64,000 nt of DNA from Paracoccaceae bacterium (GTDB taxonomy: Bacteria > Pseudomonadota > Alphaproteobacteria > Rhodobacterales > Rhodobacteraceae): assembly GCA_029862205.1 (NCBI GenBank), contig JAOTXT010000020.1, forward strand, positions 1 to 64,000, given 5' to 3'. The translations under genes were made by a program, and so were the position numbers. This document shows, piece after piece, positions 19,921-28,885 of this stretch (positions are counted from its first letter, which is position 1; every line of letters begins with the position of its first letter). The notes beneath the pieces are model-generated. The model saw nothing but the letters and a program-made list of their open reading frames with translations, was not told the origin of the DNA and ran no database searches.

Positions 19921-20717
19921 TGTGCCGCGACTTTTTGGCGTTCCTCCTTCCAGACCTCCCAAGGCGCGTTGCCCTTAGCGTTGAGGTCTTCAAGGCGCTG
20001 CCACTCCTTGAACGTGTCCATCGGGGCCCAGAACCCGTCGAAATTGACGGCGCGCAGGCGTTGTTCCTCAAGCAGCCGGTGGAATGGCTCCTGGACCAGC
20101 TCCTCGCCTCTTCCGATGTAGTCGAAGATTTCCTGGCGCAGCACGAAGAAGCCGCCATTGATCCACAGATCGGCGGAGGATATCGGCGACATGCCGGTAA
20201 CCTTCCCGCAATCCGCCGTCTGAACCAGGTGATACGAAAGCGGTGGTTTCACTGCGAGGAAGGTCGCGACCGCGCCGGTCTCCAATGCGCCGCCCACATA
20301 GGCGTCAAGATCGAGGTCGGTCAGCCCGTCGCTGTAATTTGCCAGGAATGCCTCCTCGCCCTCCAAGTGGGGGCGCAGCGCCATCAACCGCTCGCCGATA
20401 TTCGAGTCTATTCCGGTGTCGACGAATGTGATCGTCCAGTCGTCCATGTCGGAGGACGCAAGACGAACTTCACCACCGCAACCATGCATCGTGAAGTCGT
20501 TTGATATGGCCTCGTTATATTCCAGGAAGAACGACTTGATCGCATCCGCCCGGTAGCCAAGTGCCAAAACGAAGTCCCGGTGCCCGAAATGGGCATAGTA
20601 TTTCATCAGATGCCATATGATCGGCCGGTAGCCGACCGGTATCAGCGGTTTGGGAACTCTCTCCGAAAATTCGCGAATACGCGTGCCGCGGCCACCACAG
20701 AAAAGCACGACTTTCAC
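19917..20717 (-). CDS. rfbF: Sugar nucleotidyltransferase, glucose-1-phosphate cytidylyltransferase-like
   Basis: MKVVLFCGGRGTRIREFSERVPKPLIPVGYRPIIWHLMKYY; FLANYSDGLTDLDL; INGGFFVL. Confidence 0.85.
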   Translation of the reverse strand: MKVVLFCGGRGTRIREFSERVPKPLIPVGYRPIIWHLMKYYAHFGHRDFVLALGYRADAIKSFFLEYNEAISNDFTMHGCGGEVRLASSDMDDWTITFVDTGIDSNIGERLMALRPHLEGEEAFLANYSDGLTDLDLDAYVGGALETGAVATFLAVKPPLSYHLVQTADCGKVTGMSPISSADLWINGGFFVLRQEIFDYIGRGEELVQEPFHRLLEEQRLRAVNFDGFWAPMDTFKEWQRLEDLNAKGNAPWEVWKEERQKVAAQ

Positions 20718-20721
20718 AGGA

Positions 20722-22002
20722 CTACCCTCCGATCACTTCAACGTCCGGGATCGGCACAACAAACCGTCCCCCCCATTCCGAGATTCCCGACATCTGCTTG
20801 GAAATCTCGTCCCGCAGGTTCCAGGGCAGAATCAGCACGTAGTCGGGTCTCGTCTCGAAAATCCTCTCCGGCTCGTAGACCGGAATATGCGTGCCGGGCA
20901 GGAAGCGCCCGTGCTTCGCGGGGCTCCGGTCCACCGTATAGTCGAGAAAGTCGGTGCGGATTCCGCAGTAGTTCAACAGCGTGTTGCCCTTGCCCGGCGC
21001 GCCGTATCCCACGACGGTCTTTCCGCGATCTTTCGCGTCGATCAGGAAAGACAGCAGCCGGCGCTTGGTGCGCTCGATCTGACGGCCGAAGCTGGCATAG
21101 GTGGCGAGGTCATCGACGCCGCGGCCCTGTTCGTAATCGAGCATGGCTTTGGCGCGTTCGGTCCGCGCGCGTGCACCGGCATGGCAGCCAAAAATGCGCA
21201 GCGATCCGCCATGGGTTGGAAGCTCCTCCACGTCCCAGATGTAGAGACCGTGCGCCTCGAAGATCCGGCAGGCCGAGGTGAACGAGAAATACGAAAAATG
21301 CTCGTGATAGATCGTGTCGAACTCGTTCGCATCGATCAGGGTGAATAGCGACGGGAACTCGATGGTGATGACCCCGTTTTCGGCCAGCAGTGGCTTCATG
21401 CCGGCGACGAAGCTGTTGATGTCGGGCACCTGCGCCAGGACGTTCTTGCCCAACAGCAAATCGGCACGGCGACCCTCATCCGCCAGGCGCTTGCCGAGCT
21501 TGGCATCGAAGAATTCGACGATTGTCTTGACGCCCTTGGCTTTCGCCGCCTCCGCCACATTGGCGGCCGGCTCGATACCCAGCACCGGAATGCCGCGTTC
21601 GACGAAATACTGCAGCAGATAGCCGTCATTGCTTGCCAGTTCGACGACCTGGCTTGATGGGTTGAGGCCGAACCTCTGGGTCATGTCGCGCACGTAGCGC
21701 TGCGCGTGATCCAGCCAGCTATCTGAGAACGACGAGAAATAGTTATAGTCCGAGAAAATGTCCTCGGGGCTCACATATTCCTCGAGTTGAACCAGCGCGC
21801 ATTCGCCGCAGACATAGACGTGCAGCGGGTAGAATGCCTCCATCTCGTTGAGTTGGCTGCGGCTGAGCATGGTCTGGCAGAGCGGCGACTTGCCCAAGTC
21901 GACCATGGTGAAGGCAAGCGGCGCTGCGCAGAAACGGCAGCGCGCGGCCTGGCCATCCACACCGGTCGGTGCAGTCGTGGTTTCGGTCATGCACTCATAC
22001 AC
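20722..22002 (-). CDS. Class I SAM methyltransferase with N-terminal zinc-binding domain (NDP-hexose C-methyltransferase-like)
   Basis: CRFCAAPL...YVCGECALVQL zinc ligands, VVELASNDGYLLQYF motif I, YGAPGKGNTLLNYCGI. Confidence 0.88.
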   Translation of the reverse strand: MYECMTETTTAPTGVDGQAARCRFCAAPLAFTMVDLGKSPLCQTMLSRSQLNEMEAFYPLHVYVCGECALVQLEEYVSPEDIFSDYNYFSSFSDSWLDHAQRYVRDMTQRFGLNPSSQVVELASNDGYLLQYFVERGIPVLGIEPAANVAEAAKAKGVKTIVEFFDAKLGKRLADEGRRADLLLGKNVLAQVPDINSFVAGMKPLLAENGVITIEFPSLFTLIDANEFDTIYHEHFSYFSFTSACRIFEAHGLYIWDVEELPTHGGSLRIFGCHAGARARTERAKAMLDYEQGRGVDDLATYASFGRQIERTKRRLLSFLIDAKDRGKTVVGYGAPGKGNTLLNYCGIRTDFLDYTVDRSPAKHGRFLPGTHIPVYEPERIFETRPDYVLILPWNLRDEISKQMSGISEWGGRFVVPIPDVEVIGG

Positions 22003-22184
22003 GACAACTCCCCCCTGAATTGTCCGGCAATCGACCGAAACAATGACGCCAGGCTGTTACTGGATAGTCATGCTGCGCGAAGGTTGCCTGTATCGCAAAT
22101 GCCATTGTGCACATCATTGCGGCACAAATTCGGCCTCGGCCCCGGAACGGTGAAGAATCTCTCAATTCGACGTCAAGCGGCGAG

Positions 22185-23741
22185 CTAGCCGGTCGCCGGC
22201 AAGCGAATATCAAACCGCGCGCGAAGCGCGGCGTCCGTCTCCGAGCCGATATGCGTTGGGCGGTGATCGGCGAGGATTTCCCGCGCACGACCCCGGGCCG
22301 AGGCGCGTATATCCGGTGCTCCGGCGGCTTCCCACTCGTCCGGGCTTCGGCGATCGGCGATTTCGGGGTAGAGGAAATCGCTCTCCATCCGGGCGAGTGT
22401 CTGTGCCTGGCCCAGGAAATGGCCCTCGCCTCGGGCGACCGCCCCGATCTCGGCGGGCGAAAGCGTTTCTGGATCGACGGCAATCGGGCTCAGGCTGCGC
22501 AAAACCGCGCCCAGCATGTCGTTGTCGATGACGTAGCCCTCGAATGCGACGCCCATGAGCCCGGCTTGCATCCCGCAGGCCTGGGTGATCAGGTTCGATC
22601 CGGCCTGTGCCGCCAGGCTGACCGAGAGCGCCTTTTCAAATCCACTTTGCGCATCCGGGGCCTTTGCGTCGGTCGCGCCCGCGATGCAGGAATTGGGTAA
22701 CCCATAGTGGCGCGCCATCTGGGTCGAGGCTGCCATCAGCAGCGCCTGCTCGCCACCCCCGCCGCTCATCGCGCCGGTGCGCAGGTCGGTGATCATGGGG
22801 CGCGCGCCGAAAATCGCCGCGGCCTCCGGATTGGCGAGCCAGGCGACGATCATGCCCGCCAGGGTTTCGGCCACGGTCTGCGCTAGGCAGCCGGCAATAG
22901 TGACCGGGCTCGAAGCGCCCAATTGGCCGAACGCATTGCAGTGGACGGGGATCCCCAGCCGAACCGCCTCGACTAGGATCTCAACCGCTTCCGGTGCGAA
23001 GCGCAGAGGCGGTGTCACATGATTTATGTTAAGCGACAGGAAGGGCCGCTTCCGGAATGCATCGGCCGATCCGGCGATCAGGAAGCACATCTCGGCGATG
23101 TCGTTCAAATGGCCGGGCTCGCTGACACTGGTCATGACGTGCTTCGCGGTGCCGGCTAGGCTGGCATATGCGGTGTTTAGGTCCAGCGAGCGGGTGTCGC
23201 GCATGTCACGCGCCACCAGCGACCGGCTGAAAAAGTGGATGTTGCTCAGCCGATCGGCGAGACGTGCCGCGTCGTAGAGATCGGCGAGCGTCGCATCCCG
23301 GTAGCGTCCTGTCTCGAGGTCGACCACGCTGGGCGCCGCGCCGCCCGTGCCCGTATGAACGCGTGTTCCGCGCAAGTCCAATTCATGCCCGCGAACCTGG
23401 CCGTGCAGAATCACCGCCCGGCGAAATCCATCCAGCGCCTCGGCGATCAGCGGGTCAGGGATGGTCAGGCGAAGGTCATCTGTCACCGCGCCGCCCCGGG
23501 CGGTGACCAGGTCCACCGCGACGGACGGCGCGTCGGACAAGCCGACCTCGCTTAGAAGCTGCCGGGCGGTCCGGTCGATCTCTTCGATTTGGGGCGGATC
23601 AAGTGGCGAATACCGCCCGCCCTCGACGCCGGCCAAACGTGGCGCAGATTGCGAAGCGCCGCCACGCGTCCGTCTGCCTCGCCGCCCGTCCGGTTTTCCC
23701 GGCATCAAATTCTCCCGCTCGGTCGCAACCGAGAAAGCCAT
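22185..23741 (-). CDS. Trimethylamine methyltransferase (MttB) family protein, non-pyrrolysine type
   Basis: VHTGTGGAAPSVVDLETGRYRDATLADLYDAARLADRLSNIHFFSRSL; ARGEGHFLGQAQTLARMESDFLYPEI; no in-frame TAG. Confidence 0.88.
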   Translation of the reverse strand: MAFSVATERENLMPGKPDGRRGRRTRGGASQSAPRLAGVEGGRYSPLDPPQIEEIDRTARQLLSEVGLSDAPSVAVDLVTARGGAVTDDLRLTIPDPLIAEALDGFRRAVILHGQVRGHELDLRGTRVHTGTGGAAPSVVDLETGRYRDATLADLYDAARLADRLSNIHFFSRSLVARDMRDTRSLDLNTAYASLAGTAKHVMTSVSEPGHLNDIAEMCFLIAGSADAFRKRPFLSLNINHVTPPLRFAPEAVEILVEAVRLGIPVHCNAFGQLGASSPVTIAGCLAQTVAETLAGMIVAWLANPEAAAIFGARPMITDLRTGAMSGGGGEQALLMAASTQMARHYGLPNSCIAGATDAKAPDAQSGFEKALSVSLAAQAGSNLITQACGMQAGLMGVAFEGYVIDNDMLGAVLRSLSPIAVDPETLSPAEIGAVARGEGHFLGQAQTLARMESDFLYPEIADRRSPDEWEAAGAPDIRASARGRAREILADHRPTHIGSETDAALRARFDIRLPATG

Positions 23742-23853
23742 CCCGCCCGGGACCGGTCAACCGTCGTGGCGCGGTTGACGGGGATCGGGGCACCTGATCA
23801 ACCTGATTTTTGACGGGTTGGCGGGTGCGATCGAGCGAAAAGGGAAGCAGGCG

Positions 23854-25539
23854 ATGACGACACTTTCCGGCGGACAGGCGGCGGTCGAGGCCCTCAAGGC
23901 CGAGGGGGTCGGCCATGTCTTCGGCCTGATCGGCTCGGCGACCATGGAGATGTTCGACGCGCTTTATGACGCCTCCGATATCCGGTTCATCGGAGTACAC
24001 GACGAGCGTACCGGCACCCATATGGCTGACGGCTATGCCCGTGCCTCGGGCGGGGCAGGGGTGGTCCTGGCGGGCCAGAACGGACCGGGCGCGACCAATC
24101 TGGTCACTGGCCTGGCCCAGGCTGCCGCCGCGTTCTCACCCGTGGTGTCGATCGCCGGCGCGCTGTCGTCCGCGCATCTCTACCGTGGCGCCTTCCAGGA
24201 GGTCGACCAGCAGGCGCTGTTCACGCCGGTCACCAAGAAGACCTGGACCGTGACCTCGGCCGACCGGGTGCCCGAGATGTTCCGCGAGGCCTTTCGCGTG
24301 GCGCTCGCGCCCCGGCGCGGCCCGGTCCAGCTGAACTTGCCGCGCGATATTCTGGCGGCAACCGCAGAGTTCGAACCGTTCCAGGCGCCCACGGCTTACC
24401 GAACGCAGACGGTCCCGGCCGGCAACTCGGCGGTCATCGGGGAGGCAGCCCGCATTCTGCGCGGCGCCGATCGGCCGGTCATCGTCACCGGCGGCGGAAT
24501 CAAGAACACATGCGGCCACGAGGATGCTCTCGCGCTGGCAGAGATGCTGAACGCGCCCATCATCACGGCGCCTGGGCATGGAGATGCAATCCCATTCGGC
24601 CATCCGCTCAACGCCGGCCAGATGGGCCCGCGCGGCAATCCGGTCGCTTCGCGTCTGGCGAAAGAGGCGGATGTGATCCTGGCCCTGGGCACGAGGTTGG
24701 GCTTCAATTCGACCTTTTTCTCTTATGACAACATCAACAGGGACGCGGCGATTATCCAGGTGGAACTCGAGCCGACGGCGATCGGCCGGTATTTCCCGGT
24801 CGCGCTGGGGATTTGGGCCGATGCGCGCACGGCGGCGCGCCAGCTGAAAGACGCGCTGGGCAATCTGGACGCGCGCTCCGCCGTCGAGGATTGGACCGAC
24901 GCCTACAAGGCAGAACGCACCGCCTGGCTGGCCAAACGCGACGCCGATGCCGATGAGCGTCACCCAATCCAGCCCTCGGGGCTGTTCAAGGAACTGCGCC
25001 GCGTTCTGCCGGCTGACGCGGCGATTTCCCTCGACGCGGGCACGCTGTGCCTCCAGGCCACGGATGCGTTGAATTACGGGCCTCCGCCCAGCCTTTTCAC
25101 ACCACTCGATTTTGGCTTGGTTGGGTTCTCGTTCGCCTGCGGGCTGGGGGTGAAGCTGGCCCGGCCGGAGCGGCCCGTGGTCAGCCTGATGGGCGATGGC
25201 GGTTTCGGCATGACGCTCAGCGAGCTCAGCACCGCGGTTGATCACGGGATCAGCACCGTCACCCTGGTCATGAACAACCGCTGCTGGGGCGCCGAAAAGG
25301 CCTATCAGCGCGATTTCTTCGGTGGACGCTATATCGGTGCCGATGTTTCGAGCCCGCCATTCGACAAGATCGCCGAACTCTACGGCGCGGCCGGTTTTCG
25401 GGCCGAACGCCTGAGCGAGGTGGGCGAAGCGGTCGAGGCCGCACTTGCTTGCGACGGGCCCGCGGTGATCGATGTCGCCGTCGATCCCGAGGCGCTCTAC
25501 AGTTTCCGCCGGGACTCGTTCAAGCATCGCGGCGGGTAG
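23854..25539 (+). CDS. Thiamine-pyrophosphate-dependent enzyme (acetolactate synthase / sulfoacetaldehyde acetyltransferase-like)
   Basis: HVFGLIGSATMEMFDAL, HERTGTHMADGYARASG, GDGGFGMTLSELSTAVDHGISTVTLVMNNRCWGAEK TPP motif. Confidence 0.88.
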   Translation: MTTLSGGQAAVEALKAEGVGHVFGLIGSATMEMFDALYDASDIRFIGVHDERTGTHMADGYARASGGAGVVLAGQNGPGATNLVTGLAQAAAAFSPVVSIAGALSSAHLYRGAFQEVDQQALFTPVTKKTWTVTSADRVPEMFREAFRVALAPRRGPVQLNLPRDILAATAEFEPFQAPTAYRTQTVPAGNSAVIGEAARILRGADRPVIVTGGGIKNTCGHEDALALAEMLNAPIITAPGHGDAIPFGHPLNAGQMGPRGNPVASRLAKEADVILALGTRLGFNSTFFSYDNINRDAAIIQVELEPTAIGRYFPVALGIWADARTAARQLKDALGNLDARSAVEDWTDAYKAERTAWLAKRDADADERHPIQPSGLFKELRRVLPADAAISLDAGTLCLQATDALNYGPPPSLFTPLDFGLVGFSFACGLGVKLARPERPVVSLMGDGGFGMTLSELSTAVDHGISTVTLVMNNRCWGAEKAYQRDFFGGRYIGADVSSPPFDKIAELYGAAGFRAERLSEVGEAVEAALACDGPAVIDVAVDPEALYSFRRDSFKHRGG

Positions 25540-25693
25540 CCGGCCGGTACTGGGCCGCAGGACCGATCGTCGATCAACCAAAGCGGGAATTACTTTAACA
25601 ATCAGACAATTTATACTTTAATTATCACCAAATTCATGCCGTATTTTCTAATTGAAGCCTAGAACCGCCCAAACTTTGCACACAATTATTCTT

Positions 25694-25729
25694 TATAGGT
25701 AGTCGCTCAGGGAGCGTTTTATACCTATA
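25694..25729. promoter_or_regulatory. Two-tier palindrome upstream of TadE-like cluster A (possible operator or attenuator)
   Basis: TATAGGTA gt CGCTC agg GAGCG tttta TACCTATA, about 50 bp before ATG 25778. Confidence 0.5.
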
Positions 25730-25777
25730 GGCGAGTTGTTCGACTAGGTGGCGTTCTGATGCATTGAGGGGTGCGTC

Positions 25778-26275
25778 ATGGTGGATGTCCGTATGCCAAA
25801 AGGCCCGATCACCGGAATTCGTGAACTGCTGCGCGACGAGCGCGGCGCCCAGACGGTCGAGTTCGTCCTTTGGGTGCCATTGATCGCCGCTTTGCTGACC
25901 TTGGTGATCGATACGGCGACGCTCTACCGCGTCCATGCCGAGATGTGGACCGTGGCCCGCGACACAGCGCGGCGCATGTCCAGCGGACAGCTGACAACCG
26001 AACAGGCGGCCGAGAGCTATGCCGCCACGATGCTGTTCGACTATGAGGGCGAATACACAATCGACGCGACCTACGACCCGGGCACCATGATGGAGGTCGT
26101 GATCTCGATCCCCCATGCGGACGCGTCGATCATCGGCTACGGCACGTACACGATTTCGGGTGGCGAGATGAGCGCGCGGGTCGCGATGAAGTCTGACATT
26201 CCGGTCATAGGCGGCGCCGGCGGTGGAAACGGGAATGGCGGCGGCAACGGCAATGGCGGCGGCAACGGCAACTAA
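25778..26275 (+). CDS. TadE-like pilus/secretion protein with GGNGN tail (cluster A)
   Basis: LLRDERGAQTVEFVLWVPLIAALLTLVIDTATLYRVHAEMWTVARDTARRMSSGQL TadE-like N-terminus; C-terminus GGGNGNGGGNGNGGGNGN. Confidence 0.82.
   Translation: MVDVRMPKGPITGIRELLRDERGAQTVEFVLWVPLIAALLTLVIDTATLYRVHAEMWTVARDTARRMSSGQLTTEQAAESYAATMLFDYEGEYTIDATYDPGTMMEVVISIPHADASIIGYGTYTISGGEMSARVAMKSDIPVIGGAGGGNGNGGGNGNGGGNGN
26220..26273 (+). repeat. 18-bp in-frame tandem repeat encoding GGNGNG units
   Basis: ggcggcaacggcaatggcggcggcaacggcaac. Confidence 0.75.
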
Positions 26276-26352
26276 GGCGCGCGCGGGGCGAAAGCCCTTG
26301 CGCACTCATGTGTTGTTTCAAGGGATGCGAGTGGATGTGGGGAGTTCGTGAG

Positions 26353-26748
26353 ATGGCAAAGACGATTGATTTCCTGAATGACGAGTATGGTGCGGTGACC
26401 ATCGAGTTCACGGCGCTTTTCCCGTTCTTCCTGTTCCTGCTGATCTTCTTCGTTGACGCCAGCATGATCTATCTGACGCATTCGGAAATGACCAATGCGG
26501 CGCGCGATATCGTCCGGCGGATGTCGACCGACCAGTTCACCACGCTAACTCAGGTCGAGGACTATGCCGAGACGAAGTTGCTGCTGGGCAGCCGCGAATA
26601 CGAGATCCAGGTCGATTTCGGTGCCGAGCAGATGGTCGTGATCTCGGTCCCGATGGGCGAGGCTGCCATCTTCGGCATCTTCTTCCAGCCGATCCTGGGC
26701 AATACGCTGGCAGTTGTCTCGCGGCAGCGTCGCGAGCCGTTGGCCTGA
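26353..26748 (+). CDS. TadE-like protein 2 (cluster A)
   Basis: LNDEYGAVTIEFTALFPFFLFLLIFFVDASMIYLTHSEMTNAARDIVRRMSTDQF. Confidence 0.8.
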   Translation: MAKTIDFLNDEYGAVTIEFTALFPFFLFLLIFFVDASMIYLTHSEMTNAARDIVRRMSTDQFTTLTQVEDYAETKLLLGSREYEIQVDFGAEQMVVISVPMGEAAIFGIFFQPILGNTLAVVSRQRREPLA

Positions 26749-26801
26749 TTCATCCGGGCCGAGAAATTCAAAAATCTTAGGTAAATGTGGGGGTTAGTGG
26801 C

Positions 26802-28136
26802 ATGAAATCCGCAATCGTGAACTTCCTGAATGACGAAGACGGTGGCTATACGATCTGGGGCCTGACCTGGTTCATGATCTACCTGGCGATCGGTGGCCTG
26901 GCGGTCGACGTGACCGACGCCTACCGTAATCAGATCCTGTTGCAGTCGACTGCGGATTCGGCCTCTCTGGCCGGCGTGATGTCGCTGCCGGATGAGAATG
27001 CCGCCGTGACCGAGGCGGTCGCTTACGCCCAGGACAATCTCAATCAAGCCAATAACGGCGTCGTCCTGAATGCCAACGAGGTTTTCATCGGCAGCTGGGA
27101 TTTCACCACGCGCACATTCACCGAGGGGACGGTCGAGCCGAACGCGGTCCGGGTGATCACTCGGCGTAGCGCGCAGAACAACAACCCGGTCGCGATGAAT
27201 CTGTTGCGCATCCTGGCGCTGGCCGGCGTGACGACAAGCTGGGACATCAGCACCGAGGCGATCGCGGTCGGCTACACGCCGGACTGCCTGGAAGACGGCA
27301 TGATCGCCATGAATCAGCTCAACATCAGCAGCAACAACGGCCACGTCAACGATATCTGTCTGCATGGCCAGACCCTCGGTGTGGAGCTGCAGAACGGCAA
27401 TTCCTTCGAGGACGGCGTTAGCGTTAGCATGCCCGATCTGGGGTTGCTTTCGGGTCCTACCGACATGCTCGACTCGAACCCGGGGCTGGAGGACGCACTG
27501 CGCGAAGGCGATATGTATCCGCGCGACGTCGATCGCATCAATGAAATCGTCGACGGGTTGCGCGCGATGGACCCGAACTACCTGCCGGACTTCATGGTCG
27601 ATATCGCTCCCGGTACCGGCGTACGCACGGTCAAGTCGGGCGTGACCCAGGTTCAGGTAAACAACCACCTGCCTGCCGCTCTGCTCCCGAATACGGTCTA
27701 TAACGTCAACTGCAACGGCCAGATCCTATTGCCGAGCACGGTGATGAACCGGGTCGTTATTGTAGCCGATTGCCGGATCCATACGTCGGCTGGCAGCGCG
27801 CTGATCGATGCGGTCTTGGCGACCGACTTCTTGGGTGGCGCTGATACGGTGCAATTGGCATCGAGCACGATGATGGGCCTGCCGGACAATTGTGCCTCGG
27901 GTGGCGGCGTCGAGATCTATTCCGCCGGTGATATTCACGTCTCAGCCTCCGGCGATTTCAATGGGGTGCGCATGGTCTCGGCCAATGATGTGAAGTTCAC
28001 CTCGAACTCGATCGGCATCAGTGGCATGTCGGTGCAGGCCGGAAACGATATCAACTACAGCTCGAACAACTCCTACGGCCTCTGCTCTGGCGGCGTGCCG
28101 GGGCCGATGGCCATCCAGTACCGCCTGGTTCACTGA
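26802..28136 (+). CDS. TadG-like protein (cluster A)
   Basis: MKSAIVNFLNDEDGGYTIWGLTWFMIYLAIGGLAVDVTDAYRNQILLQSTADSASLAGV TadG-like N-terminus. Confidence 0.82.
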   Translation: MKSAIVNFLNDEDGGYTIWGLTWFMIYLAIGGLAVDVTDAYRNQILLQSTADSASLAGVMSLPDENAAVTEAVAYAQDNLNQANNGVVLNANEVFIGSWDFTTRTFTEGTVEPNAVRVITRRSAQNNNPVAMNLLRILALAGVTTSWDISTEAIAVGYTPDCLEDGMIAMNQLNISSNNGHVNDICLHGQTLGVELQNGNSFEDGVSVSMPDLGLLSGPTDMLDSNPGLEDALREGDMYPRDVDRINEIVDGLRAMDPNYLPDFMVDIAPGTGVRTVKSGVTQVQVNNHLPAALLPNTVYNVNCNGQILLPSTVMNRVVIVADCRIHTSAGSALIDAVLATDFLGGADTVQLASSTMMGLPDNCASGGGVEIYSAGDIHVSASGDFNGVRMVSANDVKFTSNSIGISGMSVQAGNDINYSSNNSYGLCSGGVPGPMAIQYRLVH

Positions 28137-28164
28137 GCCGGACAAATCGCGAGAGAGAATATCG

Positions 28165-28196
28165 ACCCGGGCGGTGCATTGCCGCCCGGGTTTTCG
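28165..28196 (+). terminator. Rho-independent terminator of TadE/G-like cluster A
   Basis: ACCCGGGCGG(tgcattg)CCGCCCGGGTTTTCG. Confidence 0.85.
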
Positions 28197-28330
28197 TTTG
28201 CACAGATGTTCGTGCGGAGCGCGTCAACGCCGGGCATTTGTGCGCGTTTGCCGGATGTGGGGAGATCGGCAGTCTCCGATAGGTCATTGATTTGCGCGAT
28301 TGGCTCTAATGTCTCGGTGTTGGTGGATCG

Positions 28331-28450
28331 CCGGTCACGGCGCTTTGCCGCTTCACGCCGGTCGTGCTGGGCGCGGTTGGGCTTTCCGGCGCGGTCGCTT
28401 ACCTCTATCGAGATGACGTGCTGCTGCCGCTTCTGGCGGTTTTTTGGTGA
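28331..28450 (+). pseudogene. merF-like membrane protein relic (N-terminus absent)
   Basis: PVTALCRFTPVVLGAVGLSGAVAYLYRDDVLLPLLAVFW* resembles the second half of MerF; stop codon upstream in frame. Confidence 0.5.
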
Positions 28451-28466
28451 TGACGGGGTGGGCGCT

Positions 28467-28688
28467 ATGGCGACGCAATTGCGCGAGGTGACGCTGCAGT
28501 CGAGGATCACATGCCCCGAATGCGGCCACGCCGAGACGGAGACCATGCCGACCAACGCGTGTCAGTGGTTCTATGACTGCAAAGGGTGCGGCGCCGTCCT
28601 GAAGCCGCGGCCAGGCGATTGCTGTGTCTTCTGCTCGTATGCGACCGTGCCGTGCCCGCCGGTCCAGGCGGGCGGGGAGTGCTTGTAG
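28467..28688 (+). CDS. Small cysteine-rich GDCCxFCSY/CPPxQ protein
   Basis: ITCPECGHAETETMPTNACQWFYDCKGCGAVLKPRPGDCCVFCSYATVPCPPVQ, a family known to sit next to merF-like genes. Confidence 0.75.
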   Translation: MATQLREVTLQSRITCPECGHAETETMPTNACQWFYDCKGCGAVLKPRPGDCCVFCSYATVPCPPVQAGGECL

Positions 28689-28885
28689 CGCTGTTGGTGT
28701 GGTGCATTAAGTTTCGAATATAACTAATTGGTAATAAACTATTTTCTTATAAAATAACAACTTGACCCCTGTCTGGCGGCGGGGGGAAGAATTGCTGATG
28801 CTTTCGGGATCTCATAGCCGCGCGCGTGGCCGCCGCCGGGTGGGCATTGCGGCGCGCGCGGGCCATGCCGCACGCGCCGCAGAGA

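Noticed and set aside
22185-23741. Possible pyrrolysine-containing MttB
   Set aside because: ORF is continuous without an internal amber codon and no pyl genes are visible.
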